From the NCBI GenBank assembly GCA_035319765.1, contig DATHCB010000096.1, forward strand, positions 1 to 14,463: DNA of 14,463 nucleotides, given 5' to 3'. This document shows, piece by piece, positions 6,103 to 12,432 of the stretch. The notes beneath the pieces are model-generated. The model worked only from the letters and a program-made list of their open reading frames with translations. It searched no databases and was not told where the DNA came from. A program made the translations under genes and the position numbers. Position 1 is the first letter of the stretch. Every line of letters starts with the position of its first letter. This stretch comes from DATHCB01 sp035319765 (lineage in GTDB: Archaea > Thermoproteota > Bathyarchaeia > Bathyarchaeales > SOJC01).

Positions 6103-6603
6103 TTAGAAGAACTTGCGTTTTTTCTTATCGTGTGCTTTTTTGCTTTCGTTAGGCGTCTCTTGCTCTGTCAGCGTTGGTTCTTCGGGGGAGGCGACTGTGA
6201 AGACTTCTTTTTCCGGTGCGTTTTCAGTTACTGCCTCTGTGGTTTCTGGCGCGATCGCTTCCACCTGCGGAGTCTCAGCTGCCGAAAACTCTGTGTATGA
6301 AGTCTCGGATGGTGGGAATTCCGGTTGTTCCTGCTTTTCCACTTGTTGTTCTGGTTGTTCCGGCTTCGGTTCTCTTGACACTTGTTCTAATTTCTGCTGC
6401 AATTGATTCATTTTTGATTCCAACTGCGATATGGCTTCTTGAGTGTCTTTGTTGATGTTCTTGAGCTCTTCCACTGCAATCCGTTCTTCCATAACCTTTA
6501 CTTTCTCTTCTAGACTTTTCTGCTGATCTTGTAAAGAACGCGATTTTTCTTGCAGTCCTGTTTTTCTGTTTTGTAGTTCTTCAAGCTCTCTAGATGTGCT
6601 CAT
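6103..6603 (-). CDS. Acidic coiled-coil protein with basic C-terminal tail, unknown function
   Basis: I do not recognise the family. The product has 166 residues in three parts: a long heptad-patterned coiled coil (about 5-76, rich in Glu, Lys, Gln and Leu), a disordered Pro/Glu/Thr/Gln-rich linker (about 77-152, acidic, with repeated PEQPEQQ- and PET-like runs), and a short basic tail ending KKAHDKKKRKFF. There is no signal peptide or membrane helix, so it is probably cytoplasmic. The layout suggests a homo-oligomer whose basic tail contacts nucleic acid, membrane or a partner. Start ATG 6603 follows a strong TATA box at 6634-6642 and lacks a clear ribosome site, so the leader is short. A DUF5752 gene follows on the same strand. 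Confidence 0.75.
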   Translation of the reverse strand: MSTSRELEELQNRKTGLQEKSRSLQDQQKSLEEKVKVMEERIAVEELKNINKDTQEAISQLESKMNQLQQKLEQVSREPKPEQPEQQVEKQEQPEFPPSETSYTEFSAAETPQVEAIAPETTEAVTENAPEKEVFTVASPEEPTLTEQETPNESKKAHDKKKRKFF

Positions 6604-6633
6604 TTTGATTCATCTAAAATCTCGTAGTAGCAT

Positions 6634-6642
6634 CATATATAA
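6634..6642 (-). promoter_or_regulatory. TATA box of the coiled-coil gene
   Basis: On the minus strand this reads TTATATATG and would place transcription start near 6612, about nine bases before ATG 6603. Confidence 0.55.
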
Positions 6643-6716
6643 CAGATTTATGAAACCAGCGTTCACATTTAAAATACTAAACTCGACAAAATTGGAAGAA
6701 GCCATCGTCATGAATC

Positions 6717-6741
6717 TTTGCTATATCTCTTTCATAGCAAA
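6717..6741. repeat. Perfect inverted repeat, 8-bp arms
   Basis: TTTGCTAT (6717-6724) and ATAGCAAA (6734-6741) are exact inverse complements over a nine-base loop. It lies in the 255-base gap between the coiled-coil gene and the end of the oxidoreductase gene, both on the minus strand. It could be an operator or a transcript-end hairpin for the oxidoreductase. Confidence 0.5.
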
Positions 6742-6858
6742 CTCCTGAGAAGGATGGTCATTATTTCTTGTAGCGGGATGCGTCAAGATAGAATTTCTTG
6801 GACTGCACTATCGTAAGAAAACAGTCTAATGCACTCCAACTAACCAGTGTTCTCTCTA

Positions 6859-7788
6859 TTATGTTCGAAACTCTGGTATGACTCCCTTCCCAAACAGTCG
6901 AAACGGCTTTGGACTCGTTGCGTCGGCGAACAGCAAAGTGAAATGTGTCACTCCAGCTTCCACGTAGGCCTTTAGCGTTTTTGCACAGGTTTCGGGCGAG
7001 CCTTTTATGGCGAATTTCCAGTCTGGATCGTCCGGGCTTCCTTTGCGTTCTTCACGCCACCGCTCGGACCTCTTCAACGCCTCTTCTTCGGTTTCTGCGA
7101 TTATTATGCGACTCTGGAAGGTGTTCTCTATCTTGCTACGGTCTCGCCCCACTTCTCTGCAGGCTGTTTCGAGTCGTGCGATCTGTTTCTTGACCTCTTC
7201 AGGACTTGAGAAGCCACAATCCCAGGCATTTGCGTGTTTCGCAATGACTCGTAGCATCTTGTCGCCACCTCCCCCAACTAGGATCGGCGGATACGGTTTT
7301 TGAACTGGTTTTGGAAGAGAAACAGCATCGGTGACCGAGTAGTATTTTCCTTTGAACGTCGCCTTTTCCTCTGTCCAGAGTTTCTTCATAATCGACAACG
7401 CTTCATCCACCATCTCGACACGAACACCACCTCGCGGGAAAGGTATGCCATAAGCTAGGGCCTCAACCTCGTGCCATCCAGCTCCTATTCTAAAATTAAG
7501 CCGTCCTTTTGAAATCATGTCAACAGTAGCCACTATCTTAGCCAACAACGACGGATAACGAAAGGCATTGCACGTAACTAATGCGCCGATGCGTACCTTG
7601 TGTGTAGCCTCTGCAAGTGCAGAAAGAACTGTCCAACACTCTAACGTCGGTCCGTACGTAAACTGCAGATGGTCATAAACCCACACGGAATCAAAACCGA
7701 GCCGTTCACATTCCAGCACGACCTTTCTCAAGGTTGAATAGTCGGGCATAGCCTGTAAAGCCTGCGCACCAAACTTGACCTTCTCCAC
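6859..7788 (-). CDS. LLM-class (luciferase-like) F420/flavin-dependent oxidoreductase
   Basis: A TIM-barrel oxidoreductase of the bacterial-luciferase superfamily, which in archaea usually uses coenzyme F420; the substrate is unknown. Landmarks: VKFGAQ at the first strand, LGFDSVWVYDHL, VRIGALVTCNAFRYPSLLAK, RLNFRIGAGWHEVEALAYGIPFP, then PKPVQKPYPPILVGGGG and a C-terminal HFTLLFAD strand. The frame is open to TTG 7830. However, the TATA box at 7838-7848 (minus strand) predicts transcription from about 7817, downstream of that TTG. I therefore prefer GTG 7788 (309 residues), preceded by AGGGTG at a spacing of six; GTG 7797 is possible. Its promoter is back to back with that of the MTA phosphorylase gene. 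Confidence 0.92.
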   Translation of the reverse strand: MEKVKFGAQALQAMPDYSTLRKVVLECERLGFDSVWVYDHLQFTYGPTLECWTVLSALAEATHKVRIGALVTCNAFRYPSLLAKIVATVDMISKGRLNFRIGAGWHEVEALAYGIPFPRGGVRVEMVDEALSIMKKLWTEEKATFKGKYYSVTDAVSLPKPVQKPYPPILVGGGGDKMLRVIAKHANAWDCGFSSPEEVKKQIARLETACREVGRDRSKIENTFQSRIIIAETEEEALKRSERWREERKGSPDDPDWKFAIKGSPETCAKTLKAYVEAGVTHFTLLFADATSPKPFRLFGKGVIPEFRT

Positions 7789-7837
7789 ATTCTGCACCCT
7801 AACACGTCCCTTTCCTCTGATCTGTGTCAATTACGCG

Positions 7838-7848
7838 TTTTTATAATT
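7838..7848 (-). promoter_or_regulatory. TATA box of the F420-type oxidoreductase gene
   Basis: On the minus strand the run reads AATTATAAAAA. It points to a start near 7817, about 30 bases before GTG 7788, with purine-rich ribosome sites between. Confidence 0.6.
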
Positions 7849-7872
7849 TCCGAAGGCGTATGGTCCGCTATT

Positions 7873-7882
7873 CTTATAAATT
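7873..7882 (+). promoter_or_regulatory. TATA box of the MTA phosphorylase gene (leaderless transcript)
   Basis: CTTATAAATT is centred 26-27 bases before the A of ATG 7904, and no ribosome site precedes that ATG. Transcription should therefore start at or next to the start codon. Confidence 0.7.
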
Positions 7883-7903
7883 TAGGGAATTTACTCAAAG
7901 CCT

Positions 7904-8689
7904 ATGCGCGCCGAAATTGGCATCATCGGGGGAACAGGTGTCTACGATCCCCAGCTCCTCAAAAACACGGTAGAGACAAAAGTTCACACGCCTTATGGTC
8001 CCCCTTCTGATCTAATCACTGTTGGAGAATTGAAAGGTCGAAAAATAGCTTTCATACCTCGGCATGGAAAGAAACACGCTATAAGACCGACCGACGTCAA
8101 CTCGAGAGCGAACGTGTATGCATTAAAGCTGTTAGGCGTGCAGCGCATATTGGCACCATCTGCTGTAGGTTCGTTTAGAGAAGAGCTTAAGCCAGGCGAC
8201 ATTGTCTTTGTGGATCAGTTCATAGATAGAACCACGAGACGCGAGCAATCCTTCTATGAAGGGCCGCAAGTCTGTCACGTATCGGTGGCCGAACCTACGT
8301 GTCCAGATTTGAGAAAAACTCTAACAAAAGCGGCTGCGCAATTAGGCATCCGTCATCACGACACTGGAACTTACCTTTGTATTGAAGGTCCACGATTCTC
8401 AACAAGGGCAGAGTCTGAACTCTTCAGAAGCTGGGGCGCAGACGTTATTGGAATGACACTCGTGCCAGAATGCGTTCTAGCTAGGGAAGCTGAAATTTGC
8501 TACGCTTCAATCGCAACTGTCACTGACTATGACGTGTGGAAAGAGCACCCAGTTAACGCCAGCGAAATTAAGAAAACCATGACCGAAAATGTAGAGAAGA
8601 TTAAAGCTCTGCTCTCTGATGCGATACCAAAGATACCCAAGAAGAGAACTTGCGAATGCGCCGCAGCGTTGAAAAACGCGCTCGTTTAG
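7904..8689 (+). CDS. mtnP: S-methyl-5'-thioadenosine phosphorylase
   Basis: Splits methylthioadenosine (from polyamine and related synthesis) with phosphate into adenine and 5-methylthioribose-1-phosphate. It has 261 residues of the trimeric/hexameric purine nucleoside phosphorylase class. Motifs: GGTGVYDP at 9-16 (phosphate site), RHGKKH at 54-59, APSAVGSF, EGPRFSTRAES, GMTLVPE and the TDYDVWKEH segment near the base pocket. The GMT-x-VPE and TDYDxWKEH forms are those of MTA phosphorylases rather than guanosine/inosine enzymes. The C terminus has a Cys250-Glu-Cys252 motif; in hyperthermophilic archaeal enzymes such CxC motifs aid disulfide bonding and heat stability. It is leaderless. Its product adenine feeds the phosphoribosyltransferase encoded 15 bases downstream. 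Confidence 0.94.
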   Translation: MRAEIGIIGGTGVYDPQLLKNTVETKVHTPYGPPSDLITVGELKGRKIAFIPRHGKKHAIRPTDVNSRANVYALKLLGVQRILAPSAVGSFREELKPGDIVFVDQFIDRTTRREQSFYEGPQVCHVSVAEPTCPDLRKTLTKAAAQLGIRHHDTGTYLCIEGPRFSTRAESELFRSWGADVIGMTLVPECVLAREAEICYASIATVTDYDVWKEHPVNASEIKKTMTENVEKIKALLSDAIPKIPKKRTCECAAALKNALV

Positions 8690-8704
8690 TTATTCACAAA
8701 TCTA

Positions 8705-9250
8705 ATGGCGATGCCACGGATGGACCTTAAATCAAAAATTAGAAGAATACCCAACTTCAAGGGCGTTGTTTTCTGGGACATAACCCCTCTTCTGAAGGAC
8801 AGAGGCGCATTTCGCGAGTGCATCAAAAGAATGGCAGATCATTACCGAGCCAAAGAGATCGATTTAGTGGTTTCAAGCGAAGCCAGAGGCTTCATATTCG
8901 GCGGAGCCCTAGCATATGAGTTAGGAGTTGGCTTTGTCCCAATAAGAAAGAAGGGCAAGCTGCCCTCAAAGGTGATCAGCCTCACCTATCAGAAAGAATA
9001 CGAACAGGACACGATTGAGATTCACGAAGACGCTATCGAACGTGGACAAAGAGTTTTGCTAATGGATGATCTACTAGCCACTGGCGGCACGATCAAGGCA
9101 AATGCCGAACTAGTCGAGAAACTAGGGGGAGTAGTCACAAGTATCTGCGTTCTAATAGAACTAGACTATCTCAAGGGGCGAGGTCTCTTGAAAGACAAAT
9201 ATGATATTTTCTCTCTCATAAGATGCGAAACGCCTGAAAAACTGCTCTAG
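8705..9250 (+). CDS. apt: Adenine phosphoribosyltransferase
   Basis: Converts adenine and PRPP to AMP and pyrophosphate. It has 181 residues, the usual length. The N-terminal KIRRIPNFKGVVFWDITPLLKD is the family's 'I..ipdfP..GI.F.DitpLl' hallmark, followed by SSEARGFIFG (the 'ESRGF' adenine-enzyme signature) and the PRPP loop VLLMDDLLATGGT at about 118-130. The loop RKKGKLP also fits. The gene follows the MTA phosphorylase by 15 bases on the same strand, so the pair recycles the adenine of methylthioadenosine to AMP. ATG 8705, 8711 and 8720 are all in frame and close together. No ribosome site is obvious before any of them, so the exact start is uncertain, possibly by up to five residues. Confidence 0.94.
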   Translation: MAMPRMDLKSKIRRIPNFKGVVFWDITPLLKDRGAFRECIKRMADHYRAKEIDLVVSSEARGFIFGGALAYELGVGFVPIRKKGKLPSKVISLTYQKEYEQDTIEIHEDAIERGQRVLLMDDLLATGGTIKANAELVEKLGGVVTSICVLIELDYLKGRGLLKDKYDIFSLIRCETPEKLL

Positions 9251-9252
9251 TC

Positions 9253-9269
9253 CTTGAAGAAATTTCAAG
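9253..9269 (+). terminator. Hairpin just after the apt stop codon
   Basis: CTTGAA (9253-9258) and TTCAAG (9264-9269) pair over a five-base loop, three bases after the stop codon. No T-run follows, so it may mark or protect the transcript end rather than terminate on its own. Confidence 0.35.
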
Positions 9270-9510
9270 AGAATCTTCGCGGTGAACCGTCGCCGACCCC
9301 AAAAAATGGCCACGCAAAGAATTCGAAAAAAGAGTTCTTGGAGTCTAGACACGTCCAGCGCTAAAGCGGTCAAAGCTCCGACGAGATCATGGAGATTTTT
9401 TGTTGAGACATATCCATTGTTCCATATTTTACACGAAGAAGCTTGGGGTGGCGCCTAGCCTCTCTTTTCCAATAGTGGCCTGGCTAATACTGAAAAATTC
9501 CTTGGGAAAG

Positions 9511-9517
9511 ATATTTA
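9511..9517 (+). promoter_or_regulatory. Probable TATA box of the ABC transporter operon
   Basis: ATATTTA would start transcription near 9537-9540. The GAGGT at 9537-9541 before ATG 9552 would then sit at the very 5' end of the mRNA. Confidence 0.4.
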
Positions 9518-9551
9518 CCTTTTCGCCGTCTCCTATGAGGTCGACTTCCAA

Positions 9552-10541
9552 ATGACTGATGCAATAGAAACGGTCGACCTCACCAAACAATTTAACGGAC
9601 TTACTGCTGTGGACAAACTGAACATTAAGGTTGAGCAGGGCGAAATCTTTGGTCTGCTTGGGCCAAACGGTGCGGGAAAGACCACGACAATTTCAATGCT
9701 TTGCACGATTCTGAGGCCTACGTCAGGAACTGCTAAAGTGAACGGCTATGACGTCGTGAAAAATGCCAAGCAGGTGAGGAAATCAATCGGAATAGTGTTC
9801 CAAGATCCGAGCATTGATGATAGATTGACTGGACGGGAAAACCTTCGAATGCACGCTGACCTGTATGGAGTGTCCCCGGGCGAACAGAACGCCAAAATTG
9901 ACGAGGTCTTAAAACTAGTTGAGCTCGAAGCGCGAGCAGACGATATTATGCGAACCTACTCTGGTGGAATGAGACGAAGATTGGAAATCGCAAGAGGACT
10001 GATTCATTATCCTAAAGTGCTCTTTCTCGACGAACCCACCATAGGATTAGATCCTCAGACAAGAGAGCACATCTGGTCTTATATTCAGGAGCTAAAGCGA
10101 ACACACGAAGTAACCATGGTCCTAACCACACACTATATGGAGGAAGCAGACAAACTCTCAGACCGAGTGGGCATAATAGATTATGGCAAGATTGTGGCAT
10201 TAGATACACCCAGCAAGCTAAAGGAAGCCCTGCATGGCGATGTAGTTATAGTAAGAACTGGAGACGCTGAGAAGCTTTCCGCGGTAATTGCTAAAGACTT
10301 GAACATTCAGGGCGCGCATGTATCGGATAGTACCCTTGAACTTACGGTGTCGAATGGAAAGGCTCTGTTACCAAGAATAGTGGACTTGGCCACACGTAAT
10401 GGTATGGTTGTCGACGCGGTGTCCGTGCGCGAACCCAGCCTTGAGGACGTCTTTATACATTATACGGGCAGAGAGATCCGCGCTGAGGGAGGCAGCGAAC
10501 TCCACGGGATAGCGGCAATCAGAAGGAGAGCCATAAAATGA
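9552..10541 (+). CDS. ABC transporter ATP-binding protein, DrrA/daunorubicin-resistance type
   Basis: Cytoplasmic ATPase of a two-gene ABC-2 exporter; it binds and hydrolyses ATP to drive the permease encoded next. It has 329 residues. Walker A is GPNGAGKTT at 37-45, the Q-loop Gln is in IVFQDP (84), the signature YSGGM is at 136-140, Walker B VLFLDE at 156-161, the D-loop GLDPQT follows, and the switch His is in LTTHYMEEAD (194). After the nucleotide-binding domain, residues about 225-305 fit the DUF4162 C-terminal domain with REPSLEDVFIHYTG. This layout is that of the DrrA/NodI group, which exports drugs, lipids or polysaccharides; the substrate here is unknown. ATG 9552 is preceded by GAGGT at a spacing of 10. 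Its end overlaps the permease start by four bases (ATGA), implying translational coupling. Confidence 0.95.
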   Translation: MTDAIETVDLTKQFNGLTAVDKLNIKVEQGEIFGLLGPNGAGKTTTISMLCTILRPTSGTAKVNGYDVVKNAKQVRKSIGIVFQDPSIDDRLTGRENLRMHADLYGVSPGEQNAKIDEVLKLVELEARADDIMRTYSGGMRRRLEIARGLIHYPKVLFLDEPTIGLDPQTREHIWSYIQELKRTHEVTMVLTTHYMEEADKLSDRVGIIDYGKIVALDTPSKLKEALHGDVVIVRTGDAEKLSAVIAKDLNIQGAHVSDSTLELTVSNGKALLPRIVDLATRNGMVVDAVSVREPSLEDVFIHYTGREIRAEGGSELHGIAAIRRRAIK

Positions 10542-11308
10542 CAGAAACCAGAGGTCTGTACACGCTTTGGCTGCGTGAGGTCAAACGTTACCTGAGAGAC
10601 AGAGTGAGGATAGTTAGCAGTTTCGTTCAGCCGGTGCTCTGGTTGGTAATCTTTGGCACTGGAATCGTTTTCTCGTTTAAACTACCTGTGAGCTTTCAGC
10701 ATTACATTTTTCCCGGAATAATTGGTCAGACACTCTTGTTTACTTCTATGTTCATGGGCATTTCTGTGATCTGGGATAGAGAATTCGGCTTCTTAAAAGA
10801 AATACTGGTGGCGCCAGTTTCGGGTGTTTCGATTTTCCTGGGGAAAATGTTTGGTGACAGCACTGACGCCGTGATTCAAGGGATACTTGTTTTCCTTTTC
10901 GGTTTGTTGTTAGGAATAAGATTAACGGCGGTTATGTTTCTTGAAATGTTGCCGATTATGCTTCTAACGACTTTTGGGTTGGTAAGCTTAGGGTTGACGA
11001 TAGCAAGCTTCATAGAAAACCTAGAAAGTTTCGGTGCAATCCAAACCTTTGTAAATCTGCCTCTATTCTTTCTGAGCGGCGCGCTTTTCCCTGTAAATGG
11101 GCCGTATGCTCCCAGCAGTGTCCCAAGTTGGTTACGAATCGTGTCAAATTTCAACCCACTGACATATGGCGTAGACGCCCTCAGAACGATAGCTCTAGGC
11201 GGAGCGTGGCAGCCTGTATATCCTTTCTACCTTGACCTCTTAGTGATCTGCGGTTTCGACATATGCATGATAATCATAGGAACTATAGCATTTAACAGGA
11301 GGAAATGA
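10538..11308 (+). CDS. ABC-2 type transporter permease, DrrB-like
   Basis: Membrane subunit of the exporter formed with the preceding ATPase. It has 256 residues with six predicted helices, at about 28-47, 60-80, 108-128, 133-157, 166-182 and 231-251. The N-terminal cytoplasmic LWLREVKRYLRDR coupling segment and the LKEILVAPVSGVSIFLGK stretch after helix 2 are typical of ABC-2 permeases. So is the LSGALFPV...P.WL....N.NPLTYGVDALR motif between the last two helices. It starts at ATG 10538, inside the ATPase stop (4-base overlap), so the two are one translation unit. A T-run at 11427-11431 can end the operon. Nothing identifies the exported compound. Confidence 0.94.
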   Translation: MTETRGLYTLWLREVKRYLRDRVRIVSSFVQPVLWLVIFGTGIVFSFKLPVSFQHYIFPGIIGQTLLFTSMFMGISVIWDREFGFLKEILVAPVSGVSIFLGKMFGDSTDAVIQGILVFLFGLLLGIRLTAVMFLEMLPIMLLTTFGLVSLGLTIASFIENLESFGAIQTFVNLPLFFLSGALFPVNGPYAPSSVPSWLRIVSNFNPLTYGVDALRTIALGGAWQPVYPFYLDLLVICGFDICMIIIGTIAFNRRK

Positions 11309-11406
11309 TCGCAGTCGAATCCCACACTGTCTCCCGATAGCAGACGTTCCAAACCAATAAATTTGAAGAAGGATCCTAGACTACACTTAGCTGACGAGTG
11401 GAAGTG

Positions 11407-11431
11407 AAAAAAGGAATCTTGGCTTGTTTTT
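11407..11431. terminator. Convergent terminator region between the permease and Lrp-like genes
   Basis: Six A at 11407-11412 form a T-run on the minus strand for the Lrp-like gene, whose stop codon is at 11447-11449. Five T at 11427-11431 serve the plus-strand ABC operon. The two genes converge on this 138-base gap. Confidence 0.45.
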
Positions 11432-11446
11432 GCTGGTTAGTATTGC

Positions 11447-11944
11447 TCACTCTTCGATTGGTTCACAGTATTTGAACGAGAAGGGCTTGTATTCGAGCTC
11501 CTTTCTGCTCGAACCGATCAGGAAGCTTTGGACGTCTTTTAGGTTAGGTTGCCAATCCTCCCGCAATTCGGTAATTAGTTTTGAGTAGCTGGAATAATCT
11601 TTGTGAGCTGACACCATAATGCTATGCATGCCTAAACCCTCGCCTCCTGACGCATATATGATGCATGTTTGATCCTTGCACCATTCTCGTGCCTTCTTCT
11701 CAAGGTCAGGAGTCGTCTCGGAAAAAGCAAGAAAAGAAAATGCAATAATCTCGTAACCCATTTTTTCAAGGTCCGGAACGATCGTGTACTCCTTAATGTA
11801 TCCTTCCCGCTCGAGTGCTGCCCTTTTTCGAGTTATCGTTGGCTGAGAAGTCTTCAGCACTTTGGCAAGTTCTCTGTCGCTTCTCCTTGATCCTTTTATC
11901 AATTCAAGTAAGAGTTTCAGCTTTTCTTTTTCTTTATTATTCAA
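11447..11944 (-). CDS. Lrp/AsnC-family-like transcriptional regulator
   Basis: A 165-residue regulator. Residues about 6-54 form the winged helix-turn-helix of Lrp/AsnC proteins (LLLELIKGSRRSDRELAKVL, then TSQPTITRKRAALEREGYI). From about 63 (GYEIIAFSFLAF) a ligand-binding/oligomerisation domain begins, but it is a divergent form of the usual RAM domain and includes CIIYASGGEGLGMHSIMVSAHKD split across 94-116. The frame starts at TTG 11944; no ATG or GTG lies near, and the HTH begins right after. A TATA box on the minus strand (about 11978-11988) predicts transcription from about 11957. Two palindromes cover this promoter, which suggests autoregulation. The ligand and targets are unknown; the ABC exporter genes converge on it rather than sharing its promoter. 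Confidence 0.88.
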   Translation of the reverse strand: MNNKEKEKLKLLLELIKGSRRSDRELAKVLKTSQPTITRKRAALEREGYIKEYTIVPDLEKMGYEIIAFSFLAFSETTPDLEKKAREWCKDQTCIIYASGGEGLGMHSIMVSAHKDYSSYSKLITELREDWQPNLKDVQSFLIGSSRKELEYKPFSFKYCEPIEE

Positions 11945-11960
11945 CTCAGAACCCTGAGTT
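11943..11960. promoter_or_regulatory. Palindrome over the Lrp-like start codon, likely operator
   Basis: AACTCAG (11943-11949) and CTGAGTT (11954-11960) are perfect inverse complements around AACC. The site covers the predicted transcription start and the TTG start codon, a position where a bound regulator would block RNA polymerase. Confidence 0.6.
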
Positions 11961-11967
11961 ACGTTTT

Positions 11968-11980
11968 AACTTTTCAAGTT
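11968..11980. promoter_or_regulatory. Second palindrome at the Lrp-like promoter
   Basis: AACTT-TTC-AAGTT lies at the downstream edge of the TATA region. Its centre is about 22-23 bp from the centre of the first palindrome, close to two helical turns. Both share AACT...AGTT half-sites. Confidence 0.5.
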
Positions 11981-11988
11981 ATAAAAAT
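11978..11988 (-). promoter_or_regulatory. TATA box of the Lrp-like gene
   Basis: On the minus strand the sequence reads TTTTTATAACT, about 26 bases before the predicted transcription start at 11957. Confidence 0.55.
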
Positions 11989-12127
11989 TTTCTATTCATA
12001 TTCATTCTCTCGATATTGCGTATTGTTTGGGCAAAATCTGCTTTCCTACATACACGAAATTGAATGCCGTAATTTGGCAAATATTGGAAAATCCAAGAAA
12101 AAAGTGCCGCATATTTTCAAGTAATCG

Positions 12128-12140
12128 CACATTTTATGTG
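12128..12140. repeat. Small inverted repeat CACAT-TTT-ATGTG
   Basis: Five-base perfect arms in the otherwise gene-free stretch 11961-12176, an AT-rich region upstream of the Lrp-like gene. It could be a regulator site; nothing else stands out there. Confidence 0.3.
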
Positions 12141-12176
12141 GCGAGTAAATAGTAGTGAAGAGCTAAACTTTTCTTG

Positions 12177-12374
12177 TTAATCCAAAAACTTACCAAGAAC
12201 ACTCGTAGCAGCAATCGTGGCTACTACTAGTACTAGCCCAGGAAGGATTATCTTTCTTCGCATTCTTTTGCCTACGCTGATATGTGCATCATGTGGCATA
12301 AGTTCTTGCGCGCGCAACCTCCGCACTGACTCTGAAACAAATGAATTAATATAGAATAAAGTTCCAGAAAGCAT
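12177..12374 (-). CDS. Possible small membrane protein, doubtful
   Basis: A 65-codon frame from ATG 12374. The C-terminal part (from Met38: RRKIILPGLVLVVATIAATSVLG) would form one transmembrane helix after a basic stretch, which argues for a real single-span miniprotein. Against it: no ribosome site, no recognisable family, and an ATG that overlaps the TATA-like TTAAATAC I assign to the surface-protein gene on the other strand. If it is not real, 11961-12432 holds only promoters and small inverted repeats. Confidence 0.3.
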   Translation of the reverse strand: MLSGTLFYINSFVSESVRRLRAQELMPHDAHISVGKRMRRKIILPGLVLVVATIAATSVLGKFLD

Positions 12375-12381
12375 TAAATAC
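12374..12381 (+). promoter_or_regulatory. Probable TATA box of the surface-protein gene
   Basis: TTAAATAC would start transcription near 12404. The leader would then contain AAAGGAGA (12425-12432), a strong ribosome site. Confidence 0.5.
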
Positions 12382-12432
12382 CGTAAGGCGTATCATATTC
12401 AATTACGTGCGCTCGCCAAAAGAGAAAGGAGA

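Larger units (their letters stand above)
9251..9551. other. Gap between apt and the ABC transporter: no gene seen
   Basis: About 300 bases without a convincing gene on either strand. Besides the hairpin at 9253-9269 it holds a second inverted repeat, AAGAATTC (9317-9324) with GAGTTCTT (9332-9339, one G-T pair), around an A-rich loop. A TATA-like ATATTTA (9511-9517) precedes the ABC gene. The minus-strand frame at 9161-9373 runs antisense into apt and has no family features. Confidence 0.6.

Noticed and set aside
6113..6455. Plus-strand frames opposite the coiled-coil gene
   Set aside because: Ser/Cys/Val-rich shadows of the Glu/Thr/Pro-rich linker on the minus strand.
9161..9373. Minus-strand frame across the apt end and the gap
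   Set aside because: Antisense to apt, Phe/Arg-rich, no ribosome site and no recognisable family.
9552..11308. ABC pair as part of a novel or defence system
   Set aside because: Both proteins fit ordinary DrrAB-type exporters, and no toxin, biosynthetic or immunity gene lies beside them.
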